A stretch of 33,453 nucleotides of DNA from Pseudoramibacter porci (GTDB lineage Bacteria > Bacillota > Clostridia > Eubacteriales > Eubacteriaceae), in contig NZ_VUMO01000016.1 in NCBI RefSeq assembly GCF_009696145.1, forward strand, positions 1-33,453, in the 5' to 3' direction. The position numbers and the translations under genes are program-made. Shown one piece after another: positions 8,196-14,753 of the stretch. A model generated the notes under the pieces. It saw nothing but the letters and a program-made list of their open reading frames with translations. It ran no database searches and was not told the origin of the DNA. The stretch's first letter is position 1; each line of letters begins with the position of its first letter.

Positions 8196-8540
8196 TTACT
8201 GAATATTGGCCAGAACTTTTTCGCGGCTGGGATGATCCTTTTCGTTGAGGATCGCCTTGAGCGCGGTCTGGACCGAGCGGATCTTGCCCATAATGCCGAT
8301 GGTGATAAAGGACTGGGGGCAGTTGCCGACAATTTCGTAAGCGCCGACGTCGCTGGCCTTGACGGCGATATCTGCGCAGAACAGCATGTCTGGGATGCTG
8401 CCTTCGACGAGCAGAACAGCGCCGATGCCGTCATCGCCGAATTCTTCCATGGCTTTGCGTTGGTCAGGACGCATTTTCCCGCGGATCATGCGGAGCGTGT
8501 TGTCGTCTGGTTTGGAAATAAATTGATATCTAACGTTCAT
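8196..8540 (-). CDS. BMC-domain protein, permuted EutS/PduU-like
   Basis: This 114-residue protein resembles bacterial microcompartment shell proteins. The stretch from about residue 38 to 98 (GIGAVLLVEG, ADIAVKASDV, SFITIGIMGKIRSVQTAL) follows the EutS pattern GAIGIMTL, GDLALKAADV, ALVIYGSVGAVEEAL, and the N-terminal part (about 7-35) aligns with the EutS pre-domain, suggesting the circularly permuted BMC fold. Such proteins form hexamers. No other shell or cargo gene of a microcompartment is in the window, so it is an orphan here. Start: ATG with GAGAGGGA eight bases upstream. It has its own promoter at 8588-8616 but can also be read through from the patatin gene. The call rests on motif comparison by eye. 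Confidence 0.7.
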   Translation of the reverse strand: MNVRYQFISKPDDNTLRMIRGKMRPDQRKAMEEFGDDGIGAVLLVEGSIPDMLFCADIAVKASDVGAYEIVGNCPQSFITIGIMGKIRSVQTALKAILNEKDHPSREKVLANIQ

Positions 8541-8587
8541 TTGAAATCCCTCTCACTGCTTTATAAATGAAAATATCTCTTACGCTT

Positions 8588-8616
8588 ATCATAGTATGAA
8601 TAAAAACAGTTGGCAA
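8588..8616 (-). promoter_or_regulatory. Sigma-A promoter of the BMC-domain gene
   Basis: On the minus strand TTGCCA (8616-8611) and TATGAT (8593-8588) are 17 bases apart. The start would be near 8581, about 40 bases before the ATG. It allows expression of the shell protein apart from murC and the patatin gene. Confidence 0.75.
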
Positions 8617-8633
8617 GTTAATATTTTACACGA

Positions 8634-9935
8634 TTATGCAAAATTTAGCGCAATGGCCTGAATATAGTAGAAGGTGATCAGGCTCAAAATGAGTTCCGGG
8701 GCCGCCTGTTCCCTGAAGGCGCTGATTTGTTCGACCGACAAGGATTCAGGATGGACAGCAATCGCCCGGACGCAGTCGAAGAAACTCAGCTCTGAGGTGC
8801 CCTCGATTGTAGGCGCATTGTGTTTGAGCGTTTGTTCGGCCCAGTCCAGAATTTCGAAAATTAATTGGTCGGGCATGTAAATATTAAGCTTTGGCACATG
8901 AACGACCCAAGCTGTCATTTCGATCATCGCGAGAATCGTATTGTCAGACTTGCGCCAGCTGGAACGATTCATCAGCGCCAGAATCTTTTCCAAAATGTCG
9001 ACCTGCTCTAACGCTGTATAAGGCTTGGAAATATCGAGCAGGGCCATCAAAATCTGACACTCGACCGGCAGTTTCGGTGGAAAACCAATGTGCGCGACCA
9101 CCAAATCGAAAAATTGATGGGGCCCGTGAGGGTTGATGTAGAGTTTTCGGCCGGTGAGCTGATTCAGTGCCTTCAGTGTGTCGAGATAACCGAGCTTAGC
9201 ATGTCGATGGTGGTCCTGGCCATATGCCGCCGCATTCTTAGGCGCAGACAGATCGAGATACTCTGAACTTTGAATCGTCAAAAAAGATAAATCCCGTTGA
9301 TTTTTGCGCACCGCCCGGCGGACCTCCACAGGGGAGTAGCCGACGGCCATGAGTTTTTTGCAGGGAAGGAGGACGGCCGTTTCAAGGGGCATTTCAGACA
9401 GAAAGCCGGATTCGAAATAAGTGGCGTCCTGATCTCTTTGGGTGCGGAAAACCGGAAAGACCGCGCCGAGCAGCAGCGTCGGGATGAGTTGTCCTGTGGG
9501 AATTTCCTCGATCGTGCGTTTGACGATGCTCAGACTCTGCGGATCGATGGTGATGAGAATTAACCGGCAGGAGGAGCGCCGAATGACGGTTTCGTCAAGA
9601 TAGCGGGACAATAATCTTCTTAAAGGCATGGCCTTCTGTACGAAGGTTTGTAAAAATTGCAGGCGAAAATCGTGAAAATTGAGATCCGACCAGTACTGCA
9701 GGTAGAGACCGGCAATACTGTCGTTGAGCGCCGTGATTTTTTCGAACACGGCGTCAGAAAGGAATTGAGAAATCTGATGGCGGTCCTTTTGGGCGATCAA
9801 AGCCGCAGCGATCCCTCCGATCGACGAACTGGCTACCCAGTCCAGATGGAGGTTCGCTTCGTTTAAAGCCTGCCAGGCGCCCAGCTGAAAATCCGCCTGA
9901 GTGCCATTCCCATTTAAGAGCAATCCGTATCTCAT
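8634..9935 (-). CDS. Patatin-like protein with altered active-site residues
   Basis: The first 200 of 433 residues look like a patatin-type phospholipase (serine-aspartate dyad). The oxyanion loop, usually GGGxRG, is LNGNGTQADFQLG (7-19). The nucleophile elbow, usually GxSxG, is SSSIGG with S38 as the likely nucleophile. The dyad segment, usually DGG, is YFESGFLSEMP (E175-S176-G177), so the aspartate is replaced by glutamate. The remaining 230 residues are helix-rich and match no domain I know. It could be a slow or changed hydrolase or a pseudoenzyme. It lies 73 bases downstream of murC on the same strand with no terminator between, so it is probably co-transcribed. The ribosome site AAAGGAA lies rather far (12 bases) from the ATG. 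Confidence 0.75.
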   Translation of the reverse strand: MRYGLLLNGNGTQADFQLGAWQALNEANLHLDWVASSSIGGIAAALIAQKDRHQISQFLSDAVFEKITALNDSIAGLYLQYWSDLNFHDFRLQFLQTFVQKAMPLRRLLSRYLDETVIRRSSCRLILITIDPQSLSIVKRTIEEIPTGQLIPTLLLGAVFPVFRTQRDQDATYFESGFLSEMPLETAVLLPCKKLMAVGYSPVEVRRAVRKNQRDLSFLTIQSSEYLDLSAPKNAAAYGQDHHRHAKLGYLDTLKALNQLTGRKLYINPHGPHQFFDLVVAHIGFPPKLPVECQILMALLDISKPYTALEQVDILEKILALMNRSSWRKSDNTILAMIEMTAWVVHVPKLNIYMPDQLIFEILDWAEQTLKHNAPTIEGTSELSFFDCVRAIAVHPESLSVEQISAFREQAAPELILSLITFYYIQAIALNFA

Positions 9936-10008
9936 GATTTCGTCAATTCCTTTTAAATTTTAATTGAACTGATTCGACTTGTTTCTTATTTTATATATCG
10001 AATAAATA

Positions 10009-11496
10009 TTATGCTTCGGGCAGCTTGTAGGGCGCATCAGGATACTTTTCACGCAGTGCGTCGACGAGCATGTAGGCGACTTTATTGATATCTCCGGCGC
10101 CGGCGACGAGTACCAGATCGCCTTGTTCGAGATTATCCGTCAAAAATTTGGTGATGTCTTCAAATTCAGAAATGACGACCGACGGCACGTGGTGACGCTG
10201 CTTGATGCGTTTGGCCAAGTCTTCTGGGAAGATGTCCCATTCATTGGTTTCCCGATTGGAATATATTTCGCTGATGATCAGCTTATCGACCTGATTGAAG
10301 GAGTCGACAAATTCGTCAAACAGGTAATAAATCCGCGAATAAGAGTGCGGCTGATACACGACCCAAAGGTTGTTGTGTTCGTGGTGCAGACAGGCGTCGA
10401 TGACGACTTTGAGCTCAGTCGGATGATGGGCGTAGTCTTCGTAGACGTTGATGCCGTCCACCTGGCCGCGGAACTCGAAACGGCGTTTGGCGCCGCTGAA
10501 CTGGTCGAGGGCTTTTTCAATCGCTTCCGTGCCGACGCCGAGGTAATCGGCACAGGCGATGCAGGCCAGCGCGTTGAGCACGTTATGCTGTCCCGGAACG
10601 CGCAACTGGTAGTGGCCGGTGAATGTGCCGCCGTGGTAGGCGTCGAAAGCCGGGTTGCCGTTGTTGTCGTAAGTGATGTTCTTCGCAACCCAGTCATTTT
10701 TGTCGCTGAGCCCGTAGGTGACGACTTGACATTTCAAGCCTTTGACCGCATCGAGCACGTCCTGAGAGTCGCCCCAGGCGATCATCAGTCCATCAGGCGG
10801 GATGATTTCGCCGAATTCGTGGAAAGAGTGTTTGATCTGTTCGAGGCCGCCCTTGAAATAATCGAGGTGGTCTTCTTCGATGTTGGTGATGATCCCGATG
10901 TTGTGGGAGGTCTTCAGGAAAGAGTCGACGTATTCGCAGGATTCGATGACGAAATAATCGCTCTGACCGAGAGCGGCGTTGCCGCCGAAAACCGGAATAT
11001 TGCCGCCGATGCTGACCGACGGATCGAGATCTGCACAGTGGAGAATGGTCGCAATCATCGAAGAGGTCGTCGTCTTGCCGTGGGTACCGGCGACGCCGAT
11101 GGTCTTCGGGAAAATTTCGGAGAGCAGTCCAAGGTAATTGGCCCGTTCAACCTTCGGGATGCCGAGAGCGTCTGCGGCGACCATTTCCGGATTGTCCGGA
11201 TGGATCGCGGCGGTGTAGACCACCAGATCGATGCCGTCGTGAATATTTTCGGCCTTCTGGCCAATGTGGACCGCAGCTCCGCGGCTTGAGAGTAATGCTG
11301 TATATTTGGAATTCACCTGATCAGAGCCTTCGACATGAAATCCCTGCTCAAGGGCAATTTTTGCCAGACCGCTCATGCTGCTGCCGCCGATACCGATGAA
11401 GTACAGCGTTTCAACAGGATGGCCAAATTTTTCAGACAAATGTTTTTTCATATCGTGTTTTGACGATACTGAAATTGTATTTCCTTTTATATTCAA
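10009..11496 (-). CDS. murC: UDP-N-acetylmuramate--amino acid ligase (MurC)
   Basis: MurC adds the first amino acid, normally L-alanine, to UDP-MurNAc in peptidoglycan precursor synthesis in the cytoplasm. The 495 residues show the N-terminal UDP-binding GIGGSSMSGLA (35-45), the ATP loop GTHGKTT (137-143), and central and C-terminal Mur ligase motifs such as NIEEDHLDYF and YEDYAHHPTE. The start is TTG at 11496: AGGAG lies six bases upstream, whereas the first in-frame ATG (codon 16) has no ribosome site. It has a strong promoter (11536-11564) divergent from spoVG. Whether it prefers Ala, Ser or Gly cannot be told by eye. Confidence 0.96.
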   Translation of the reverse strand: MNIKGNTISVSSKHDMKKHLSEKFGHPVETLYFIGIGGSSMSGLAKIALEQGFHVEGSDQVNSKYTALLSSRGAAVHIGQKAENIHDGIDLVVYTAAIHPDNPEMVAADALGIPKVERANYLGLLSEIFPKTIGVAGTHGKTTTSSMIATILHCADLDPSVSIGGNIPVFGGNAALGQSDYFVIESCEYVDSFLKTSHNIGIITNIEEDHLDYFKGGLEQIKHSFHEFGEIIPPDGLMIAWGDSQDVLDAVKGLKCQVVTYGLSDKNDWVAKNITYDNNGNPAFDAYHGGTFTGHYQLRVPGQHNVLNALACIACADYLGVGTEAIEKALDQFSGAKRRFEFRGQVDGINVYEDYAHHPTELKVVIDACLHHEHNNLWVVYQPHSYSRIYYLFDEFVDSFNQVDKLIISEIYSNRETNEWDIFPEDLAKRIKQRHHVPSVVISEFEDITKFLTDNLEQGDLVLVAGAGDINKVAYMLVDALREKYPDAPYKLPEA

Positions 11497-11535
11497 TCTT
11501 GTCTCCTTCTTTATATGACAAAAGATTTTTCGTTT

Positions 11536-11564
11536 ATTATATCAATTGGCTCTGTTGAACGCAA
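11536..11564 (-). promoter_or_regulatory. Sigma-A promoter of murC
   Basis: On the minus strand TTGCGT (11564-11559) and TATAAT (11541-11536) have a 17-base spacer. The start would be near 11529, some 33 bases before the TTG start codon. Confidence 0.82.
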
Positions 11565-11578
11565 ATGGTTATCATCCC

Positions 11579-11626
11579 ACCATTTTTTCTTTTGAGAATA
11601 AATCTCATAAAAAAATTAAAAATGGT
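11579..11626. repeat. A+T-rich dyad between the murC and spoVG promoters
   Basis: ACCATTTTT (11579-11587) and AAAAATGGT (11618-11626) are perfect inverted repeats. Inside them TGAGA (11593-11597) and TCTCA (11603-11607) pair around ATAAA. The dyad fills the space between the two divergent promoters, so it may be an operator acting on both. Being A+T-rich, part of the symmetry may be chance. Confidence 0.45.
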
Positions 11627-11654
11627 TTAAAACCAACCAATTTTATGATAACAT
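11626..11654 (+). promoter_or_regulatory. Possible promoter of spoVG
   Basis: TTTAAA (11626-11631) and TAACAT (11649-11654) are 17 bases apart, about 60 bases before the spoVG start. The boxes are weak. I do not see a clear sigma-H type site, the class that drives spoVG in Bacillus. Confidence 0.35.
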
Positions 11655-11713
11655 ATACATATAAAAAGCGTGGCTATGACTATTAAGATAAACTGCGGAA
11701 GGAGGGCCGAAAA

Positions 11714-12046
11714 ATGACGATCACAGATATTCGCGTCCGAAAAATCTATCCAACTGGGAAAATGCGCGGCATTGTCTCCGTCACTTTTGACGATGAGTTT
11801 GTTGTGCACGACATCAAAGTAATTGAAGGACAGAATGGATTCTTTATCGCAATGCCGAGTCGCAAGACGCCAGAAGGTGAATTCAAAGACATCTGCCATC
11901 CGATTAAATCGGAAATGCGCAAGATGATGCAGGATGCCGTTCTGGCAGCGTACGACGAAGCCGCGAAAGCGCAGAAAGAAGAAGAAAACAATCAAGATCA
12001 GGAAAATGAGTCGCACACGTTAGAAGTAGATTATGAAGAAGAGTGA
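11714..12046 (+). CDS. spoVG: Septation/regulatory protein SpoVG
   Basis: SpoVG is a small nucleic-acid-binding regulator affecting septation, virulence or metabolism in Firmicutes, including species that do not sporulate. The core [52 protein letters not shown] is highly typical. At 110 residues it exceeds the usual 85-97 because of an acidic tail ([12 protein letters not shown]...DYEEE). A very strong ribosome site, GGAAGGAGG, precedes the ATG by eight bases. It is monocistronic, with a terminator five bases after the stop, then glmU as in Bacillus. Its presence alone does not imply sporulation. Confidence 0.97.
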   Translation: MTITDIRVRKIYPTGKMRGIVSVTFDDEFVVHDIKVIEGQNGFFIAMPSRKTPEGEFKDICHPIKSEMRKMMQDAVLAAYDEAAKAQKEEENNQDQENESHTLEVDYEEE

Positions 12047-12050
12047 GGTT

Positions 12051-12081
12051 AAAAGAGAGGGTTAGCGCCTTCTCTTTTTTT
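12051..12081 (+). terminator. Rho-independent terminator of spoVG
   Basis: AAAAGAGAGGG (12051-12061) pairs with CCTTCTCTTTT (12068-12078), with one G.U pair and a six-base loop, and runs into a T tract. It separates spoVG from the glmU operon, which has its own promoter. Confidence 0.85.
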
Positions 12082-12131
12082 ATTACGCGAAATATTCAAA
12101 AAGATTATCGTCAAAAATCAAATTTATCCGG

Positions 12132-12160
12132 TAGACTTTTCAGAGATAAAAAGGTATTAT
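12132..12160 (+). promoter_or_regulatory. Sigma-A promoter of the glmU-prs-pth-mfd operon
   Basis: TAGACT (12132-12137) and TATTAT (12155-12160) with a 17-base spacer lie about 60 bases before the glmU ATG. Confidence 0.65.
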
Positions 12161-12221
12161 AGGAAATAATTGGGCTTTAAGCTTTTTGTGTTTTAAACCT
12201 AAAATTATTGGATAGGAAAGA

Positions 12222-13178
12222 ATGGAAAAGATGAAGCAAACAAAAGCAGTTATTTTAGCGGCGGGGAAGGGCACGCGGATGCGCTCCCGAAAGGCTAAAG
12301 TCCTGCATCCGATCTGTGGGAAGGCGTTGGTTGATCACGTCATTGCGGCGAACCGGGAAGCCGGCATTCAAGACATCGCAGTGATCGTCGGCTATCAGGC
12401 CGATGCGGTGCGGGCAGCATTGCCCAAAGACGTCGTGAGCTACGAGCAGACCGAGCAGCTTGGCACGGGTCATGCGGTCATGCAGGCCTTGCCGTTTTTT
12501 GAAGGGTTCGACGGCAATGTACTGATTCTCGTCGGCGACGCTCCGCTGATTCGAAGTGAGACCCTCGAAAAACTCGTCGAGGCGCACGAAACGGGCGGTT
12601 ACGCGGCGACGGTGCTCACCGCGAATTTTGACGATCCGACCGGTTATGGCAGGATGATGAAAGACGGCGACGAGCTTGTCAAAATCGTCGAGCAGAAAGA
12701 TGCGACCCCTGAAGAACAAAAGATTCACGAAATTAATTCCGGCATGTATTGCTTCGATGCGGCGGCACTCTGCGCGGCGCTGTCGAAAATGACCAATGAC
12801 AACGCCCAGCATGAATATTATCTGACCGACAGTATTGAAATACTGAGATCGGCGGGTAAGCGCGTCGGCACATTCCCGACGCCGGATTACCGCGATATCG
12901 TCGCGGTCAATTCCAAAGCGCAGCTTGCAGAAGCCGCGGCCATCATGCGGGACCGCATCAATGAAAAATGGATGGATGCCGGCGCCCTGATTGTCGACCC
13001 GAAACAGACGTACTTAAGCTGCGACACAACAGTCGGTCAGGACGCTGTAATTTATCCGGGTGTTATCACAATTGGCAAGGTGCATATCGGCGCAGGCGCA
13101 GTGGTTTACCCATCTGTCATCGTCGATCGCGATATCGATGACGGCGAAATCGTTCAAGCGTATCAACAGCTGCAGTAA
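12222..13178 (+). CDS. glmU: UDP-GlcNAc pyrophosphorylase, GlmU lacking the acetyltransferase domain
   Basis: The uridylyltransferase half of GlmU is complete. It has LAAGKGTRM (12-20), the KVLH lysine (K26), EQLGTGHA (78-85), GDAP (105-108) and the EINSGMYCFD segment, so it should turn GlcNAc-1-phosphate and UTP into UDP-GlcNAc. It stops at residue 318, after only two or three turns of the left-handed beta-helix (about 250-305). Normal GlmU has about 456 residues and uses the missing part to acetylate glucosamine-1-phosphate. No remnant of that domain lies in any frame before prs, which starts 36 bases on, so this is not a recent frameshift. Start: ATG 12222 with AGGAAAG upstream; ATG 12231 is also possible. 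Confidence 0.9.
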   Translation: MEKMKQTKAVILAAGKGTRMRSRKAKVLHPICGKALVDHVIAANREAGIQDIAVIVGYQADAVRAALPKDVVSYEQTEQLGTGHAVMQALPFFEGFDGNVLILVGDAPLIRSETLEKLVEAHETGGYAATVLTANFDDPTGYGRMMKDGDELVKIVEQKDATPEEQKIHEINSGMYCFDAAALCAALSKMTNDNAQHEYYLTDSIEILRSAGKRVGTFPTPDYRDIVAVNSKAQLAEAAAIMRDRINEKWMDAGALIVDPKQTYLSCDTTVGQDAVIYPGVITIGKVHIGAGAVVYPSVIVDRDIDDGEIVQAYQQLQ

Positions 13179-13214
13179 ATATAAAGGATTCTATACTGGA
13201 GGATTTTATTAAAA

Positions 13215-14174
13215 ATGGATGGAAATTTTAGCGGAACTAAGATCATTACGGGCAACGGCAATAAAAAGCTGGCCGAAGACATCGCAGCGTATTTGGAATT
13301 GCCGCTGTGCAACGCGGACGTCCTGCACTTCAGCGACGGCGAGATTGGCCTGAATATTAATGAATCGGTCAGAGGTTCGGACGTTTTCGTCATTCAGCCA
13401 ACCAGCGCGCCCTGTAATGACAACTTGATGGAGCTTTTGATCTTGATTGACGCGCTGAAGCGCGCATCTGCAGGCAGAATCACCGCTGTTATGCCTTACT
13501 TTGGCTACGCAAGACAAGACCGCAAGGCGAAATCCCACGATCCGATTACGGCAAAGCTCGTCGCCAATTTGATCACAACCGCAGGCGCTGACCGCATTTT
13601 GACCATGGATCTGCACTCCAACCAGATTCAGGGATTCTTCGATATTCCGCTCGATCACCTGACCGGCGGCAGCATCATCGCGCGGTATTTTGCAGCTGAA
13701 GATCTCGATAATTTGACGGTCGTGGCCCCGGACGCAGGCTCGGTCAAACGGACCCGCAAGCTGGCCAGAGCACTGGGCGTGCCTTTTGCGATTATCGATA
13801 AGGAAAGACCAAAACCAAACGAAGCGGAAATTATGGGCGTCATCGGGGATGTCGAAGGCAAAAACTGCATCATGATCGACGACATGATCGACACCGCCGG
13901 TACGATTACCGCTGGGGCGAACGCCATCATGGAACTTGGTGCGGCTTCTGTCAGAGCAGGCTGTACCCATGGCGTTTTCTCCGGACCGGCTATGGACCGC
14001 ATCGAAAAATCTGCCCTGGAAGAAATTGTCACTCTGGACACCATTGAAATTCCAGAAAGCAAGAAAATCGATAAATTAAAGATCTTGTCATCCGCTGATG
14101 TTTTCGGCCGCGCCATTGATTACATTCATCTGGGACGTCCGCTGAGCCGCCTGTTCACTGGGAATTACAGCTAA
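13215..14174 (+). CDS. prs: Ribose-phosphate pyrophosphokinase (PRPP synthetase)
   Basis: Prs makes phosphoribosyl pyrophosphate from ribose-5-phosphate and ATP for purine, pyrimidine, NAD, His and Trp synthesis. It is 319 residues, a normal length. Visible signatures are FSDGE (39-43), the catalytic flexible loop YFGYARQDRK (95-104), MDLHS (131-135) and the PRPP-binding loop DDMIDTAGT (222-230). A TGGAGGA ribosome site lies about 11 bases before the ATG. It follows glmU by 36 bases and is followed by pth after one base, as in the conserved Firmicute operon. Confidence 0.97.
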   Translation: MDGNFSGTKIITGNGNKKLAEDIAAYLELPLCNADVLHFSDGEIGLNINESVRGSDVFVIQPTSAPCNDNLMELLILIDALKRASAGRITAVMPYFGYARQDRKAKSHDPITAKLVANLITTAGADRILTMDLHSNQIQGFFDIPLDHLTGGSIIARYFAAEDLDNLTVVAPDAGSVKRTRKLARALGVPFAIIDKERPKPNEAEIMGVIGDVEGKNCIMIDDMIDTAGTITAGANAIMELGAASVRAGCTHGVFSGPAMDRIEKSALEEIVTLDTIEIPESKKIDKLKILSSADVFGRAIDYIHLGRPLSRLFTGNYS

Positions 14175-14175
14175 A

Positions 14176-14739
14176 ATGTACATCATTGCAGGACTCGGAA
14201 ATCCAGGCCCACGTTATGCCAATACCCGGCATAACGTGGGCTTTATGACGATTGATGCCTTGGCTGAGAAATGGTCGGTTCCGGTTGATAGATCCGAGCA
14301 TCAGGGCCTGACCGGAACGGCGCGGCTCGGCAGTGAAAAAGTGATGCTCGTTAAGCCGCAAACTTATATGAACGAGAGCGGGCGGTGCGTCGGCGAGCTG
14401 GTGCGATTTTATAAGATCGATCTGGACCATTTGATTGTGGTTTATGACGATATCGATCTCGATCCCGGGCATTTAAGAATTCGGAAAAAAGGCGGCGCTG
14501 GCACGCACAACGGCATGAAGTCGGTGGTTGCATCCCTCGGAGGCGGTGATTTTCCTCGCATCCGTATCGGAGTCGGCGCACAGCCGCCGCAATGGGATTT
14601 GGCGGACTACGTGCTCGAAAATTTGTCGGGCGATGCAGAAAAGACGATCAAAGCAGCAGTCGAACAGGCGGCGAAGGCGGCGGAGATGATCGTAAAAGAC
14701 GGCGTCGACTTGACGATGAACCGCATGAATGTGCATTAA
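14176..14739 (+). CDS. pth: Peptidyl-tRNA hydrolase
   Basis: Pth frees tRNA from peptidyl-tRNA that drops off ribosomes. The 187 residues keep the active-site set N9, H19 (NTRHNVG), N66 (YMN), D91 (VVYDDIDLDPG) and N112 (HNG). The ATG lies one base after the prs stop and has no convincing ribosome site, so it is probably translated by ribosomes that finished prs. A perfect 14-bp inverted repeat (14207-14241) sits in codons 11-22; it encodes conserved residues and is described separately. Confidence 0.96.
   Translation: MYIIAGLGNPGPRYANTRHNVGFMTIDALAEKWSVPVDRSEHQGLTGTARLGSEKVMLVKPQTYMNESGRCVGELVRFYKIDLDHLIVVYDDIDLDPGHLRIRKKGGAGTHNGMKSVVASLGGGDFPRIRIGVGAQPPQWDLADYVLENLSGDAEKTIKAAVEQAAKAAEMIVKDGVDLTMNRMNVH
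14207..14241 (+). repeat. Perfect 14-bp hairpin inside the start of pth
   Basis: GCCCACGTTATGCC (14207-14220) is the exact reverse complement of 14228-14241, with a seven-base AATACCC loop, about 31 bases after the pth start codon. No T run follows. The encoded residues are conserved in Pth, but the perfect stem depends on synonymous codon choice. Confidence 0.85.
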
Positions 14740-14753
14740 CAGCGTGATTTGAA

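Noticed and set aside
10123-11289. Open frame of 388 codons on the plus strand opposite murC
   Set aside because: The minus strand holds a complete MurC with all motifs. The antisense frame has the Val/Asp/Phe-rich look of a shadow and no ribosome site.
11626-11713. Sigma-H promoter for spoVG as in Bacillus
   Set aside because: No AGGA..GAAT arrangement at the right spacing was found; only a weak sigma-A-like pair.
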